64,000 bases of DNA from Fibrobacter sp. UWB10. GTDB taxonomy: Bacteria; Fibrobacterota; Fibrobacteria; Fibrobacterales; Fibrobacteraceae. The translations under genes and the position numbers were made by a program. Positions 32,582 to 40,726 of this stretch are shown one piece after another. The DNA lies in the NCBI RefSeq assembly GCF_900182935.1, contig NZ_FXUE01000004.1, positions 1 to 64,000 of the forward strand. Direction: 5' to 3'. Position 1 is the stretch's first letter, and the number at the start of each line of letters is the position of its first letter. The notes under the pieces were generated by a model. It saw nothing but the letters and a program-made list of their open reading frames with translations, did not search any database and was not told the DNA's origin.

Positions 32582-33928
32582 ATGAAATCGAAATATTTCA
32601 AGAATTTGGCGAAGGGGCTCGTTTTTGCTAGCGCTGCTCTCGCTTTGGTCAACTGTAACGAATCTACCACTGCGGCAGATGAAGGTGGCAACGAACCGAC
32701 CCCAATTGCAGTTGAAGATCCTACAAATCCTTCTGATCCGACTCAAACCGTAACGGATCCTACCCAAAATCCGGCTGACCCGTCTCAGACCGTGACTGAC
32801 CCTGCACAGCAGGGATCTAATCAGGGAACAGATCCTTCGCAGACTGTTACCGATCCGGCTCAACAGGGAACTGACCCCACTCAGCCCGCAGACACGACTG
32901 CCCAGGTGATTCCCCCCGAAGAACTTTGTTTGTCATCTAGCTTGCCCGATGCTTGTGGACCAGGAACGAATCCGCTTCCGACCAGCAGCGCAACAGTTGA
33001 TCCCGTTGCAAGCAGTGCATCTGCAGAACCTGCTCAGTCCAGCTCCAGCGAATCCGTTAAGCCGGCCTCTAGCTCTAGCGAAGCAGTCAAGCCCGCCAGC
33101 TCTTCTAGCGAACAGGTTGTGTCTTCTTCTAGCGCAGCTCCCAAGGGCGTCTTCCTTGCCAGCGGTAAGGAAGAAGAAAAGGACCAGATGCAGGTCGAAT
33201 ACAAGACGAATACCGGTTGGGATCGCGGTGGCATTCTTGCTTATCCGAAGCAGCTTTCTAATGACCAGAAGCACGCCGTCGTGGTGTGGGGCCCGGGTGG
33301 TGGTACTGAACCGGGTGCTTACGAAGGCATGATTCGCCGCCTTGCCTCTCACGGCTTTGTGGTGATTGCTCTTAAGGAATCTCCGGGTGATGCTTCTCAG
33401 GCCATCAAGGCCCTCGACTGGATGGACCAGCAGAATAAGGATTCCAATAGCCCGCTTTACAACAAGCTTGATTTGAACACTGTCGGATGCTCTGGCCACT
33501 CCATGGGCGGCCTTGAATCTGAACAGGCTGTCATTAAGGACAAGCGCGTGCTTACCGCATTCCTGAACAACAGCGGCGACTGGAATGGTAACGGTGCGAA
33601 CAAGGTTCCGACCGATCGCTCCATTGCAATCCTTTACGGCGAAGTTGGTATGGAAAAGGACAACGCCAAGAATGACTATAACAACCAGGGCGTTCGCGCT
33701 CCTGCCTGCCTTATCGAAATGAATGGCGGTCCGAGAAACAGTGAAGGTGGCTATGGCCACGGTTCCGGTTCTTGGGACGGCATGGCTGCAACGGTTGCCT
33801 GGATGCGCTGGCATCTCGGTGGTGAAACCGAACGCAAGGCTGACTTTGTTGGCTCTAGCGGCAAGTATATCAATGGCAGCATCATCGGTAAGCAGGGTCA
33901 TTGGAAAACCCAGTGCAAGAATTTCTAA
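32582..33928 (+). CDS. Lipoprotein alpha/beta hydrolase (dienelactone hydrolase/PETase-like fold)
   Basis: The product is 448 residues. The signal peptide ends with a lipobox-like 'ALVNC' (Cys24). Residues 30-200 are low-complexity linker: imperfect 'DPSQTVTDP(A/T)Q' repeats, then Ser-rich runs with 'KPASSSSE' repeats. The catalytic alpha/beta hydrolase domain fills the last ~250 residues: 'AVVVWGPGGGTEPGAYEGMIRRLASHGFVVIAL' is the oxyanion region and 'CSGHSMGG' carries the nucleophile Ser307. 'YGHGSGSWDG' may hold the catalytic His. Esters of plant polymers (acetyl or feruloyl) are possible substrates by context; this is inference. A strong AAAAGGAG ribosome site precedes the ATG. Confidence 0.8.
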   Translation: MKSKYFKNLAKGLVFASAALALVNCNESTTAADEGGNEPTPIAVEDPTNPSDPTQTVTDPTQNPADPSQTVTDPAQQGSNQGTDPSQTVTDPAQQGTDPTQPADTTAQVIPPEELCLSSSLPDACGPGTNPLPTSSATVDPVASSASAEPAQSSSSESVKPASSSSEAVKPASSSSEQVVSSSSAAPKGVFLASGKEEEKDQMQVEYKTNTGWDRGGILAYPKQLSNDQKHAVVVWGPGGGTEPGAYEGMIRRLASHGFVVIALKESPGDASQAIKALDWMDQQNKDSNSPLYNKLDLNTVGCSGHSMGGLESEQAVIKDKRVLTAFLNNSGDWNGNGANKVPTDRSIAILYGEVGMEKDNAKNDYNNQGVRAPACLIEMNGGPRNSEGGYGHGSGSWDGMAATVAWMRWHLGGETERKADFVGSSGKYINGSIIGKQGHWKTQCKNF

Positions 33929-33949
33929 GAAACTCCACACTCACTCCTT

Positions 33950-33980
33950 ACACTCCGTCCGAATGGGCGGGGTGTTTTTT
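33950..33980 (+). terminator. Intrinsic terminator
   Basis: ACACTCCGTCC and GGGCGGGGTGT pair around GAAT with a T-tract behind, 22 bases after the hydrolase stop. Confidence 0.85.
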
Positions 33981-34002
33981 ATTGACGAAGTCAATTCAAA
34001 AC

Positions 34003-34090
34003 GCGGCGCCTCGGTCATGGGCAAGCGAGCTTGCCCGCGACTCTCGGCTTGGGTGTTTTTGCTATTAAGAAAGCTCGGGGGCGAAACCCC
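34003..34090. repeat. Degenerate intergenic repeat, copy A
   Basis: This stretch shares 'CTTGC(C/T)CGCGACTCTCGGCTT' and 'AAGCTCGGGG-GAA' with the intergenic region near 60786-60920, in a different order. It contains no gene. It probably represents a dispersed non-coding element of this genome. Confidence 0.45.
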
Positions 34091-34130
34091 AAAATTTTTA
34101 AAAGAATACGCATACATTTTTCTTATGGGT

Positions 34131-34159
34131 TTGTCCGGTGGACAAAACAAAGCTATCTT
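34131..34159 (+). promoter_or_regulatory. Putative promoter of glycogen synthase with overlapping operator
   Basis: TTGTCC (34131-34136), a 17-base spacer and TATCTT (34154-34159) form a promoter. The -35 is embedded in a perfect inverted repeat, TTGTCC-GGT-GGACAA (34131-34145), so a protein bound there would block RNA polymerase. Confidence 0.5.
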
Positions 34160-34184
34160 AATGCAGTAAACGGAGTTTAGTTCC

Positions 34185-35414
34185 ATGAACGCAGCAATTT
34201 TGACGAATGAGTTCCCGCCGGAAATTTATGGCGGTGCAGGTATTCACGTAAAGTTCCTTACGCAGGAACTTGCAAAGCTTTGTCATGTGGAAGCACGTTG
34301 CTTTGGCGTGCAAGACGAAGACAAGGATAATATCCGTGCTTTGGGTTTTTCTCGCAAGTTAGGTTTGAACCCGCACGATGATCGTTTCCAGAAGATTTTC
34401 AAGCCGCTCGACATTAACCTCCAGTGGGCGGCCGCGCTCGACAATATCGACGTCATTCATTGTCATACATGGTATAGTCATTTTGGCGGCGTGCTCGCTA
34501 GCCGTCTTTTGCAGTGCCCGCTAATTCTCACGACGCATTCGCTTGAACCGCACCGTCCGTGGAAGGCCGAACAGTTGGGCGATGGTGGCTATGCTATGAG
34601 TTGCTGGATTGAACGCACCGCTTATGAAGCGGCCGACGGCGTGATTGCCGTGAGCCAGGGCATGAAGCGTGACGTGATGAAACTCTACGGTGTTCCCGAA
34701 GATCGCGTGAAGGTGATTTACAATGGTATTGATCCAGACTTTTATGCTCCGACTTTCGACGAAAGCATCCTCACCAAGTGGGGTGTCGACCCGAAGCGTC
34801 CGTTTGTTCTGTTCGTGGGTCGTATTACGCGCCAGAAGGGCATTAGCCAGCTGATTCAGGCAATCCCGCAAATCGACAAGAGCGCTCAGGTGGTGCTTTG
34901 CGCCGGTGCTCCGGATACTATCGAACTGGCTGACGAATGCAAGGCTCTCATCGAAGAAGTCCAGAAGACCCGCGATGGTGTGGTTTGGATTCAGGAAGCC
35001 GTTCCGCACGAAGAACTTCGCGTGCTCTACAGCCATGCGACCGTGTTTGCAACACCGTCCCTCTATGAACCGTTCGGCATCATCAACCTCGAAGCCATGA
35101 GCTGCGGTACGCCGGTGGTGGGTTCTGCTGTCGGTGGCATTCCCGAAATCATCGTGGACGGTGAAACTGGCTTCTTGGTTCCGCTCAAGGCCAAGTCCGA
35201 AACGGATTTCGAACCGGCTGACCCGAAGGCCTTCCAGACCGACTTCGCGAACAAGCTCAACAAGATTCTCGGAAACCCGGAACTGGCGAAGAAGATGGGC
35301 GATGTCAGCCGCAAGCGCGCGATTGACGTGTTCAGCTGGAAATCGATTGCCAAGCAGACCTTTGACTTCTATCAGGAATGTATCGACCGCTACAAGCGCG
35401 AAGGCAAGCGATAG
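34185..35414 (+). CDS. glgA: Glycogen synthase, GT4-type
   Basis: The 409-residue GT-B glycosyltransferase fits the glycogen synthase group found in actinobacteria and related lineages (GT4) rather than the longer GT5 enzymes. N-terminal: 'AILTNEFPPEIYGGAGIHVKFLTQELAKL' (acceptor loop) and 'DVIHCHTWYSHFGG'. C-terminal donor domain: 'VLFVGRITRQKGI' and the E-x7-E motif in 'EPFGIINLEAMSCGTPVVGSAVGGIPE'. It uses ADP- or UDP-glucose to build alpha-1,4-glucan in the cytoplasm, or maltose-1-phosphate as some relatives do. It is transcribed alone, with an operator-like repeat over its promoter. Confidence 0.85.
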   Translation: MNAAILTNEFPPEIYGGAGIHVKFLTQELAKLCHVEARCFGVQDEDKDNIRALGFSRKLGLNPHDDRFQKIFKPLDINLQWAAALDNIDVIHCHTWYSHFGGVLASRLLQCPLILTTHSLEPHRPWKAEQLGDGGYAMSCWIERTAYEAADGVIAVSQGMKRDVMKLYGVPEDRVKVIYNGIDPDFYAPTFDESILTKWGVDPKRPFVLFVGRITRQKGISQLIQAIPQIDKSAQVVLCAGAPDTIELADECKALIEEVQKTRDGVVWIQEAVPHEELRVLYSHATVFATPSLYEPFGIINLEAMSCGTPVVGSAVGGIPEIIVDGETGFLVPLKAKSETDFEPADPKAFQTDFANKLNKILGNPELAKKMGDVSRKRAIDVFSWKSIAKQTFDFYQECIDRYKREGKR

Positions 35415-35424
35415 AATAAAAAAG

Positions 35425-35442
35425 GGAACCGTTAGGTTCCCA
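35425..35442 (-). terminator. Hairpin acting mainly on the minus strand
   Basis: GGGAACC and GGTTCCC pair perfectly. On the minus strand a run of Ts follows, so this can terminate dsbD transcription. Confidence 0.6.
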
Positions 35443-35470
35443 CAATCCGTGTGGCAATTAAAATTCTTGG

Positions 35471-35498
35471 GTCTCTCTTCTCGGAGAGGCTCTTTTTT
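35471..35498 (+). terminator. Terminator of glycogen synthase
   Basis: CTCTC and GAGAG form a short stem followed by TCTTTTTTAT. The T-tract touches the 3' end of the convergent dsbD gene. Confidence 0.6.
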
Positions 35499-37404
35499 AT
35501 TTTTGCGAAGTAATCTTCTCGACGATTGCGCTCGTTGTCAGTAACTCGGGCAGAACAATCTGTCTGGACACATCCCCAGCCGGATAGATCGCATAGGCGG
35601 GCACGCCCGACTTGTGCATGCTTTTTAAGAGCGCATTCACTTCAGGCGTTTCGCGAGTCCAGTCGGCTTTCACTAGCGCCACATTTAAGCTATCCATGGC
35701 GCGGCGGAATTCGTCGCGGTTGAGAACGGCGGCTTCGTTCGTCTTGCAAGTGAGGCACCAGTCGGCGGTGGCGTCGATGAATACGGTGCGGTTTGCTTTC
35801 GCGAATTCTTCGATTAAGGCAGGGCTATAACGGTACCAACCGTCGGCAGTCATCTGCTCTTGCATGCGGGCGTTGAACTTTTCGCTGGCAGCACGTTCGT
35901 ATTCAGGAGCGATTGCAGCGAACCAGATTGATACGAGAACGACAATGCTCAATCCAAATCCGGCGACTTCGCGCCCGAAGGCGACTCCCGGCGGCGCGAA
36001 CTTGCCGAGCAGAACGCTGCAGGCAACGCTTGCCACCACGATAATGGAGAACATCCCAACGCCAGCGGTGCCGGCTTGTTCATTCACAATCCACAAGAGC
36101 CATACGACGCTTGCAAGGAGCAATACGCCCATCACCTTTTGGAGTTTCACCATCCATGGGCCCGGTTTCGGGAATACCTTCAGAATTTTCGGGAAGGCGC
36201 TTACGAGCATGTAGGGGAGAGCAAGGCCGAGCCCTGCTGTGGTAAAGAATAAGAAGAGTACGGGCGTCGTCTGCGCGAAGGCGAATCCCATGGCGGTGCC
36301 GAGGAAGGGCGCAGAGCACGGCGTGCTTAAAAGAACAAGCAATGCGCCGGTAAAGAAGGCGCCTGCAAAGCCCGCCTTATGGCCGGCTTCGTCCATCTTG
36401 GTGGTGGCACCCCATGGGAGCCACACTTCGAACACGCCAAAAAAGCTCATGGCAAATGCAGTCAGAATCACGACCATGAAGGCGATGAATCCTGCACTCT
36501 GGAATTGCATGCCCCAGCCTGCGGACCCGCCGCCGGCCTTGACGGCGGCGACAACGGCGGCCAGCGCCCAGAAACTTGCCAGAATGCCCGCCGTTGTGGC
36601 TCCTCCCAAAGCGAGGAGCCGTCCGCGACTTTCGCCGGCCTGCTTGATCAGGCTAAAGAGCTTGAGCGAAAGCACCGGCAAAACGCACGGCATCAAGTTC
36701 AGAATGATTCCGCCGAGGAATGCGAAAAACAAAAGGGCTATGATTCCTGCCGAAGCGGTGGCGCCTGCATCGCTCGTTTCCAAGTTCTCATTGTCGCTTG
36801 TGCTGGCGGTTACTTCATTTTCGGAGTCGTTTTTTTTTGCGCTGCTATTTACATTGCTGGATTTTACGCCAGCCGCATTTCCGCTGAGCGAAATCGTCTT
36901 GCTTGCAGGCGCGAGGCAAATGGAATTGTCGCAGGCCTGATAATGGAAGGTCGTTTCGGTTTCGAGGCTATCGTACTTGTCGGCAACGCTCTTCACCGGA
37001 ATTTCAATCTTGAATTCTCCGCGGAAAGTCAAAATTTCGAGTTCTAGCGCCTCGTTGTATTCCTTAATGGGTTTGGGCCACACCACATCACCGAATTCGA
37101 TTCCTTCGGCTTTCACCACAATCGAAGATGGCTTCAAGAATTCGTCGGTGACTTCGTTTGCGTTCACGTGCCACTTTTCCGGAATGGTTACCCACACGGT
37201 CAATTTTCCGCCGTCTTTCAATGCGCCCGCGCTATATTGCATCTGCATATCCGGGGGCGGCATCGAGTTCATATTGAACTCTTGGGCGTTAACAGATTGT
37301 GGATAAATTACCAGAAAAAGAGCCGAAATGAAAAAAGCTGTTGATAGCTGCAAACACCTGTTTGCAAAATTTCCAAAAATTCGTTTTTTCAGTTTTATTT
37401 TCAT
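35497..37404 (-). CDS. dsbD: Thiol:disulfide interchange protein DsbD
   Basis: DsbD carries electrons from cytoplasmic thioredoxin to the periplasm to keep exported cysteines reduced. The 635-residue product shows the three expected parts: a signal peptide and N-terminal periplasmic domain ('YQACDNSICLAP' with two Cys), a membrane domain with eight hydrophobic segments and the paired cysteines ('LNLMPCVLPVLSLK', 'STPCSAPFLGTAMGFA'), and a C-terminal thioredoxin domain with 'DWCLTCKTNE' (CLTC). The start is uncertain: ATG 37404 has a promoter -10 only two bases upstream, so a downstream TTG at 37353 (also giving a signal peptide) is possible. The gene's many Cys-rich exported neighbours are plausible clients. 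Confidence 0.93.
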   Translation of the reverse strand: MKIKLKKRIFGNFANRCLQLSTAFFISALFLVIYPQSVNAQEFNMNSMPPPDMQMQYSAGALKDGGKLTVWVTIPEKWHVNANEVTDEFLKPSSIVVKAEGIEFGDVVWPKPIKEYNEALELEILTFRGEFKIEIPVKSVADKYDSLETETTFHYQACDNSICLAPASKTISLSGNAAGVKSSNVNSSAKKNDSENEVTASTSDNENLETSDAGATASAGIIALLFFAFLGGIILNLMPCVLPVLSLKLFSLIKQAGESRGRLLALGGATTAGILASFWALAAVVAAVKAGGGSAGWGMQFQSAGFIAFMVVILTAFAMSFFGVFEVWLPWGATTKMDEAGHKAGFAGAFFTGALLVLLSTPCSAPFLGTAMGFAFAQTTPVLFLFFTTAGLGLALPYMLVSAFPKILKVFPKPGPWMVKLQKVMGVLLLASVVWLLWIVNEQAGTAGVGMFSIIVVASVACSVLLGKFAPPGVAFGREVAGFGLSIVVLVSIWFAAIAPEYERAASEKFNARMQEQMTADGWYRYSPALIEEFAKANRTVFIDATADWCLTCKTNEAAVLNRDEFRRAMDSLNVALVKADWTRETPEVNALLKSMHKSGVPAYAIYPAGDVSRQIVLPELLTTSAIVEKITSQK

Positions 37405-37406
37405 AA

Positions 37407-37436
37407 ATTTTATCGCAACTGAAAGTTCGCTGTCAA
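37407..37436 (-). promoter_or_regulatory. Putative promoter of dsbD
   Basis: On the minus strand TTGACA (37436-37431), an 18-base spacer and TAAAAT (37412-37407). Two more TTGACA hexamers lie just upstream at 37452-37447 and 37459-37454, overlapping the start of the divergent sigma-factor gene. Confidence 0.5.
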
Positions 37437-37452
37437 AATTCCTGGTTGTCAA

Positions 37453-38070
37453 ATGTCAAAATCAAGAATTTTAACAGAAAAAACTCCCAAGTGGGTTGAA
37501 AAAGTGTGGCGCAAGAATGCCTCACAAATTTACAAACTCTGTCAGTTCAAGAGTAATGACCCTGACGGCGCAAAAGACCTTTTTCAAGAGGTTGCACTCC
37601 GTTTATGCCGGTCAGCGTATACTTTAGACCTGAAGAAACCGGTGGATTCGTGGTTTCGGACCGTTGTCCGCAACGCTTTTAGCGATATGAACCGAAGGGT
37701 ACCTCCGGTTGTCCCGTTTTCATGCTTGTCGGACAATTCCGCCACATACGATGCCTCGGGTGGGGTAATTGACCAAGAGGTCTTGGAAAAACGTCGAAGG
37801 CTCGCTTTGCGCAATGAATTGGACTTTTTGATGGGATGCCTTTCTCCGGTCGAAAAAATGGCGATAGAATATTCCTATATCGGCGAAATCCCGGCTACCC
37901 AGGCGAGCCTGTTTTGTGGCGTTAGCCGGAGTACGTTCTTAAAAAGAAGATCTGAAGCAATCAAGAAGATGCGTCGAAAAAAGAGCGAATATATGTCGAA
38001 ACAAAAAAATAACGAAAGTTCTTGCACGAATTTTGACGATTGGCTAACGCGGGCGAGTGAATTTTCGTAA
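37453..38070 (+). CDS. ECF-type sigma-70 family factor
   Basis: The 205-residue product has sigma region 2 at about 20-95 ('ASQIYKLCQFKSNDPDGAKDLFQEVALRL' and 'VDSWFRTVVRNAFSDMNRR') and region 4 at about 125-175 ('LDFLMGCLSPVEKMAIEYSYIGEIPATQASLFCGVSRSTFLKRRSEAIKKMR', a helix-turn-helix). The C-terminus is a short polar extension. No anti-sigma factor is recognisable. Instead a beta-propeller protein starts 9 bases after the stop codon, and a lipoprotein follows, so the three probably form an operon. It is divergent from dsbD across 48 bases. Confidence 0.85.
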   Translation: MSKSRILTEKTPKWVEKVWRKNASQIYKLCQFKSNDPDGAKDLFQEVALRLCRSAYTLDLKKPVDSWFRTVVRNAFSDMNRRVPPVVPFSCLSDNSATYDASGGVIDQEVLEKRRRLALRNELDFLMGCLSPVEKMAIEYSYIGEIPATQASLFCGVSRSTFLKRRSEAIKKMRRKKSEYMSKQKNNESSCTNFDDWLTRASEFS

Positions 38071-38079
38071 TTTTAGGGC

Positions 38080-40263
38080 GTGAAGTTCAAATCTCTTATT
38101 TTATGCCTGCTGCTTTTGGCAGTATATGTTGGTGCCGCCGATCAATGGGGGGCGTTTTCCAATCCGTTCCCCATTCACGATGTCGTGCCTTTTGGTGATA
38201 AAGGTATCTTGCTTGCGACCGATGGGGGTATCCGTTATCGTGCCCTCGATGGCGATTTGGTGTATCATTCCGATCACGGTCTCGAAACCTCGAAGTTTTA
38301 TTCTATCGTAGGTTCTTCGATTGGCTATTATGCCGTTTCCGAATATGGACTTGTTGCGGTTCTTGGCGAAGGCGAAAAGCCTTGGATTGTCCTGAACCGT
38401 TCCTATGTAAAGAATAATATCCGGGCAATTCCCCATGGGGCTGTGCTTGGCAAGACCATTTTGGTGATTGCATTTGAAGACCGCCTCGCGTTCTTTGATC
38501 TCATGCAGAATCGTTCTCTTTTGACGATTGATCGTATCGGAGACGCCATGCTTTCTGCAAGTCCAATTCAAAAGATGGCTGTTCATGGCGATTCCCTGTA
38601 CGTGAAAATGGAAAAAGCCTTGTATGTCCGTAAAATGGATTGGGATCATCTTTCCGAAGACAAGCATCTTGTTTCACCCTCGTCATGGGCGTCCCTTTCT
38701 CCCAAGACTTCTGTTGCTGGCTTAGAAACATTGAGTGAAGACGAGGTCAATGTCGATGGCGTTGTTTTGAAAGATTCCGTTTTGTATTACAGGGACACTA
38801 CGATTAAGGCTGAAAAAGACACCGTGATTAAGGTTAAGAGCTGGGTTAAATGGCAAGTCAAGTCTCAAGACGGGACGTATCTCGTGGGCCCGAAAAATGT
38901 CTTTTATTTGGCAAATGGTGCAAAAAAGATCAAAGACCTGACAGAATACCAGAAATTTCCTTTGGGTGCAACCTATGAATTGCAGGCAACACCTGTCGGT
39001 GGCGTTCTTGCCGCTTCGGTTGATGGCAAATTAAGTTATGGTAACTTGACGGGCTGGAAAAAGCCTGAAGAAGTGTATGGCGGCCTTGGTAACGCTGGTA
39101 ATGCCTATACGAGAATGAAGGTTTTGTCGTATTTGCCCGATGGTCATGTGTTTTACCATATTTGGGGTCTCTCCTTTACGATGTATTCTCAATGGGGCGA
39201 ACAGCATGATTTCTGGTTTAGGAGTACAGATGGATTGTGTCTCGACACCATCATTACAAACTATACCGTTTCTTTTTCTACGGTTCCTGCTCCCGATAAA
39301 TCTGGTTTCTTGTCATCGACGGCTCGTAAAAACGGTCATTACGGTATATCCTATTTTACCAAGGATGGTGAAGTCTCTTGCGCAAGTCAAGTTGGTTCTA
39401 GGGCGATTCCCGGGGCAATGTATGCAACCTTCGATGATGATGGAAACTGGTTGGTTTATACGGCAAGTAGGACCGGAACGGTTAATGCTAGCTCTGGTGA
39501 ACTGGATGTCCACAAGTTCAAACCTCCTAAATCCAACGGCGGACAGCTTGAACCCATCGGGAACGTGAAAACCTATGGGGGTATTTCTCCTACGCCAATC
39601 GATATTGCCTACGACTCTGTCGGAAAAAGGCTGTGGATTGTATCTATGTCTTCATTGGTTTATTTAGATGAAGAACAGGATACCCTTCTTTCGCCGACTT
39701 CGACAAACGGAATGGTTGGCCCCGAATATACCTCAATTGATGTCGATGTCCATGGAAACTTGTGGGTTGGTACGGCAAACCAAGGTGTATTCCGCTTGAC
39801 GCCCAAGAATGGATCTCCTGACACGTTGGTGGTGAAAAATTTCACGACAAAAGACGGCTTGCTCGATAACAGTGTTCTGGATGTCGCCATTGACCATGTG
39901 CTTGGTATTGCCTGGTTTGCACATGACAATGGTGTGAGCTATTACCAACGCAAAGACTTGCGTGACGCAAGCAAAAACATGACGGATTCTGCCGAGATAA
40001 AGGTTTATGCTTATCCGATTCCGTTTAGGCCGAAGATTCATGAACGCTTTACGATTGAAGGTGTTACCGAAAATTCGGTGGTAAGCATTTATAACCGTGG
40101 AGGCGCCTTGATTAAATCGTTCCGTGAAGATGATCTCTTGGGCGGAAAGGTTGAATGGGACGGCTGCGATAAGATTGGCAAATTTGTTGCTCCGGGCGTC
40201 TATTATTACGTCGTCAAAGACGGCTCTAAAGTAAAGAAAGGCAAATTCATAGTTGTCCATTAA
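38080..40263 (+). CDS. Secreted beta-propeller protein with C-terminal sorting/FlgD-like domain
   Basis: The 727-residue protein starts at GTG, 9 bases after the sigma-factor stop. The signal peptide is 'MKFKSLILCLLLLAVYVGA'. Repeated strands with 'GILLATDGGIRY', 'LWIVSMSSLVYLDEE' and 'GNLWVGTANQGVFRL', and later 'GIAWFAHDNGVSYY', are the repeats of two-component-regulator-type propellers. The C-terminus ('VSIYNRGGALIKSF...APGVYYYVVKDG') is an FlgD/type IX-like tail. In other bacteria such propellers act as exported sensors. Here the pairing with a sigma factor suggests a role in signalling, but that is inference. Confidence 0.78.
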   Translation: MKFKSLILCLLLLAVYVGAADQWGAFSNPFPIHDVVPFGDKGILLATDGGIRYRALDGDLVYHSDHGLETSKFYSIVGSSIGYYAVSEYGLVAVLGEGEKPWIVLNRSYVKNNIRAIPHGAVLGKTILVIAFEDRLAFFDLMQNRSLLTIDRIGDAMLSASPIQKMAVHGDSLYVKMEKALYVRKMDWDHLSEDKHLVSPSSWASLSPKTSVAGLETLSEDEVNVDGVVLKDSVLYYRDTTIKAEKDTVIKVKSWVKWQVKSQDGTYLVGPKNVFYLANGAKKIKDLTEYQKFPLGATYELQATPVGGVLAASVDGKLSYGNLTGWKKPEEVYGGLGNAGNAYTRMKVLSYLPDGHVFYHIWGLSFTMYSQWGEQHDFWFRSTDGLCLDTIITNYTVSFSTVPAPDKSGFLSSTARKNGHYGISYFTKDGEVSCASQVGSRAIPGAMYATFDDDGNWLVYTASRTGTVNASSGELDVHKFKPPKSNGGQLEPIGNVKTYGGISPTPIDIAYDSVGKRLWIVSMSSLVYLDEEQDTLLSPTSTNGMVGPEYTSIDVDVHGNLWVGTANQGVFRLTPKNGSPDTLVVKNFTTKDGLLDNSVLDVAIDHVLGIAWFAHDNGVSYYQRKDLRDASKNMTDSAEIKVYAYPIPFRPKIHERFTIEGVTENSVVSIYNRGGALIKSFREDDLLGGKVEWDGCDKIGKFVAPGVYYYVVKDGSKVKKGKFIVVH

Positions 40264-40281
40264 TCGGTGTCGAGGCGAATA

Positions 40282-40713
40282 ATGAAACGTGCTGCAATCT
40301 GGTTGTTTTTAGGCGTCGCCGCGGTGCTGGTTGGCTGTGCTGGCGAGCGTCAGGGTCTCGTTTGTGAAGAAATGGAATACCGTTTGAATACCATGACCTA
40401 TTCGCCGGACCAGCGTGCTTATGCCGAAGAGGAATTGCGCGTATGCCGCGAAGAAGAAGCTCAGAAGAAGTCCGAAGGGGCTGCGCAGCGTCAGAGTATT
40501 TATGACCGCTTTGCAGCTTCGGATTCATCGAAGTCGAAATTGACCGATTCGACAAATGCCGGAAAAGATGGTGAAGTTTCTGTGACCAAGGCCCTTCAGG
40601 ATTCTTCGGGCGTAGAAACCACAAGCATATACGACCGCTACAAGTCTGTGGAACAACCTTCGGATTCCGCAGCCGTTGACACTTCTGCTGCAGATGCCGG
40701 CAGTTTCCAGTAG
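40282..40713 (+). CDS. Small lipoprotein of unknown function
   Basis: The 143-residue lipoprotein has lipobox 'VLVGC'. The mature part is mostly helical and charged ('EEMEYRLNTMTYSPDQRAYAEEELRVCREEEAQKK') and then low complexity with two copies of 'SIYDRY/F'. GAGG at 40271-40274 with 7-base spacing picks the ATG at 40282 over the GTG at 40267. It follows the propeller gene by 18 bases and precedes the CCA-adding enzyme by 13 bases, so it is likely the third gene of the sigma operon. The family is not recognised. Confidence 0.72.
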   Translation: MKRAAIWLFLGVAAVLVGCAGERQGLVCEEMEYRLNTMTYSPDQRAYAEEELRVCREEEAQKKSEGAAQRQSIYDRFAASDSSKSKLTDSTNAGKDGEVSVTKALQDSSGVETTSIYDRYKSVEQPSDSAAVDTSAADAGSFQ

Positions 40714-40726
40714 GGCGATTTAGCAG

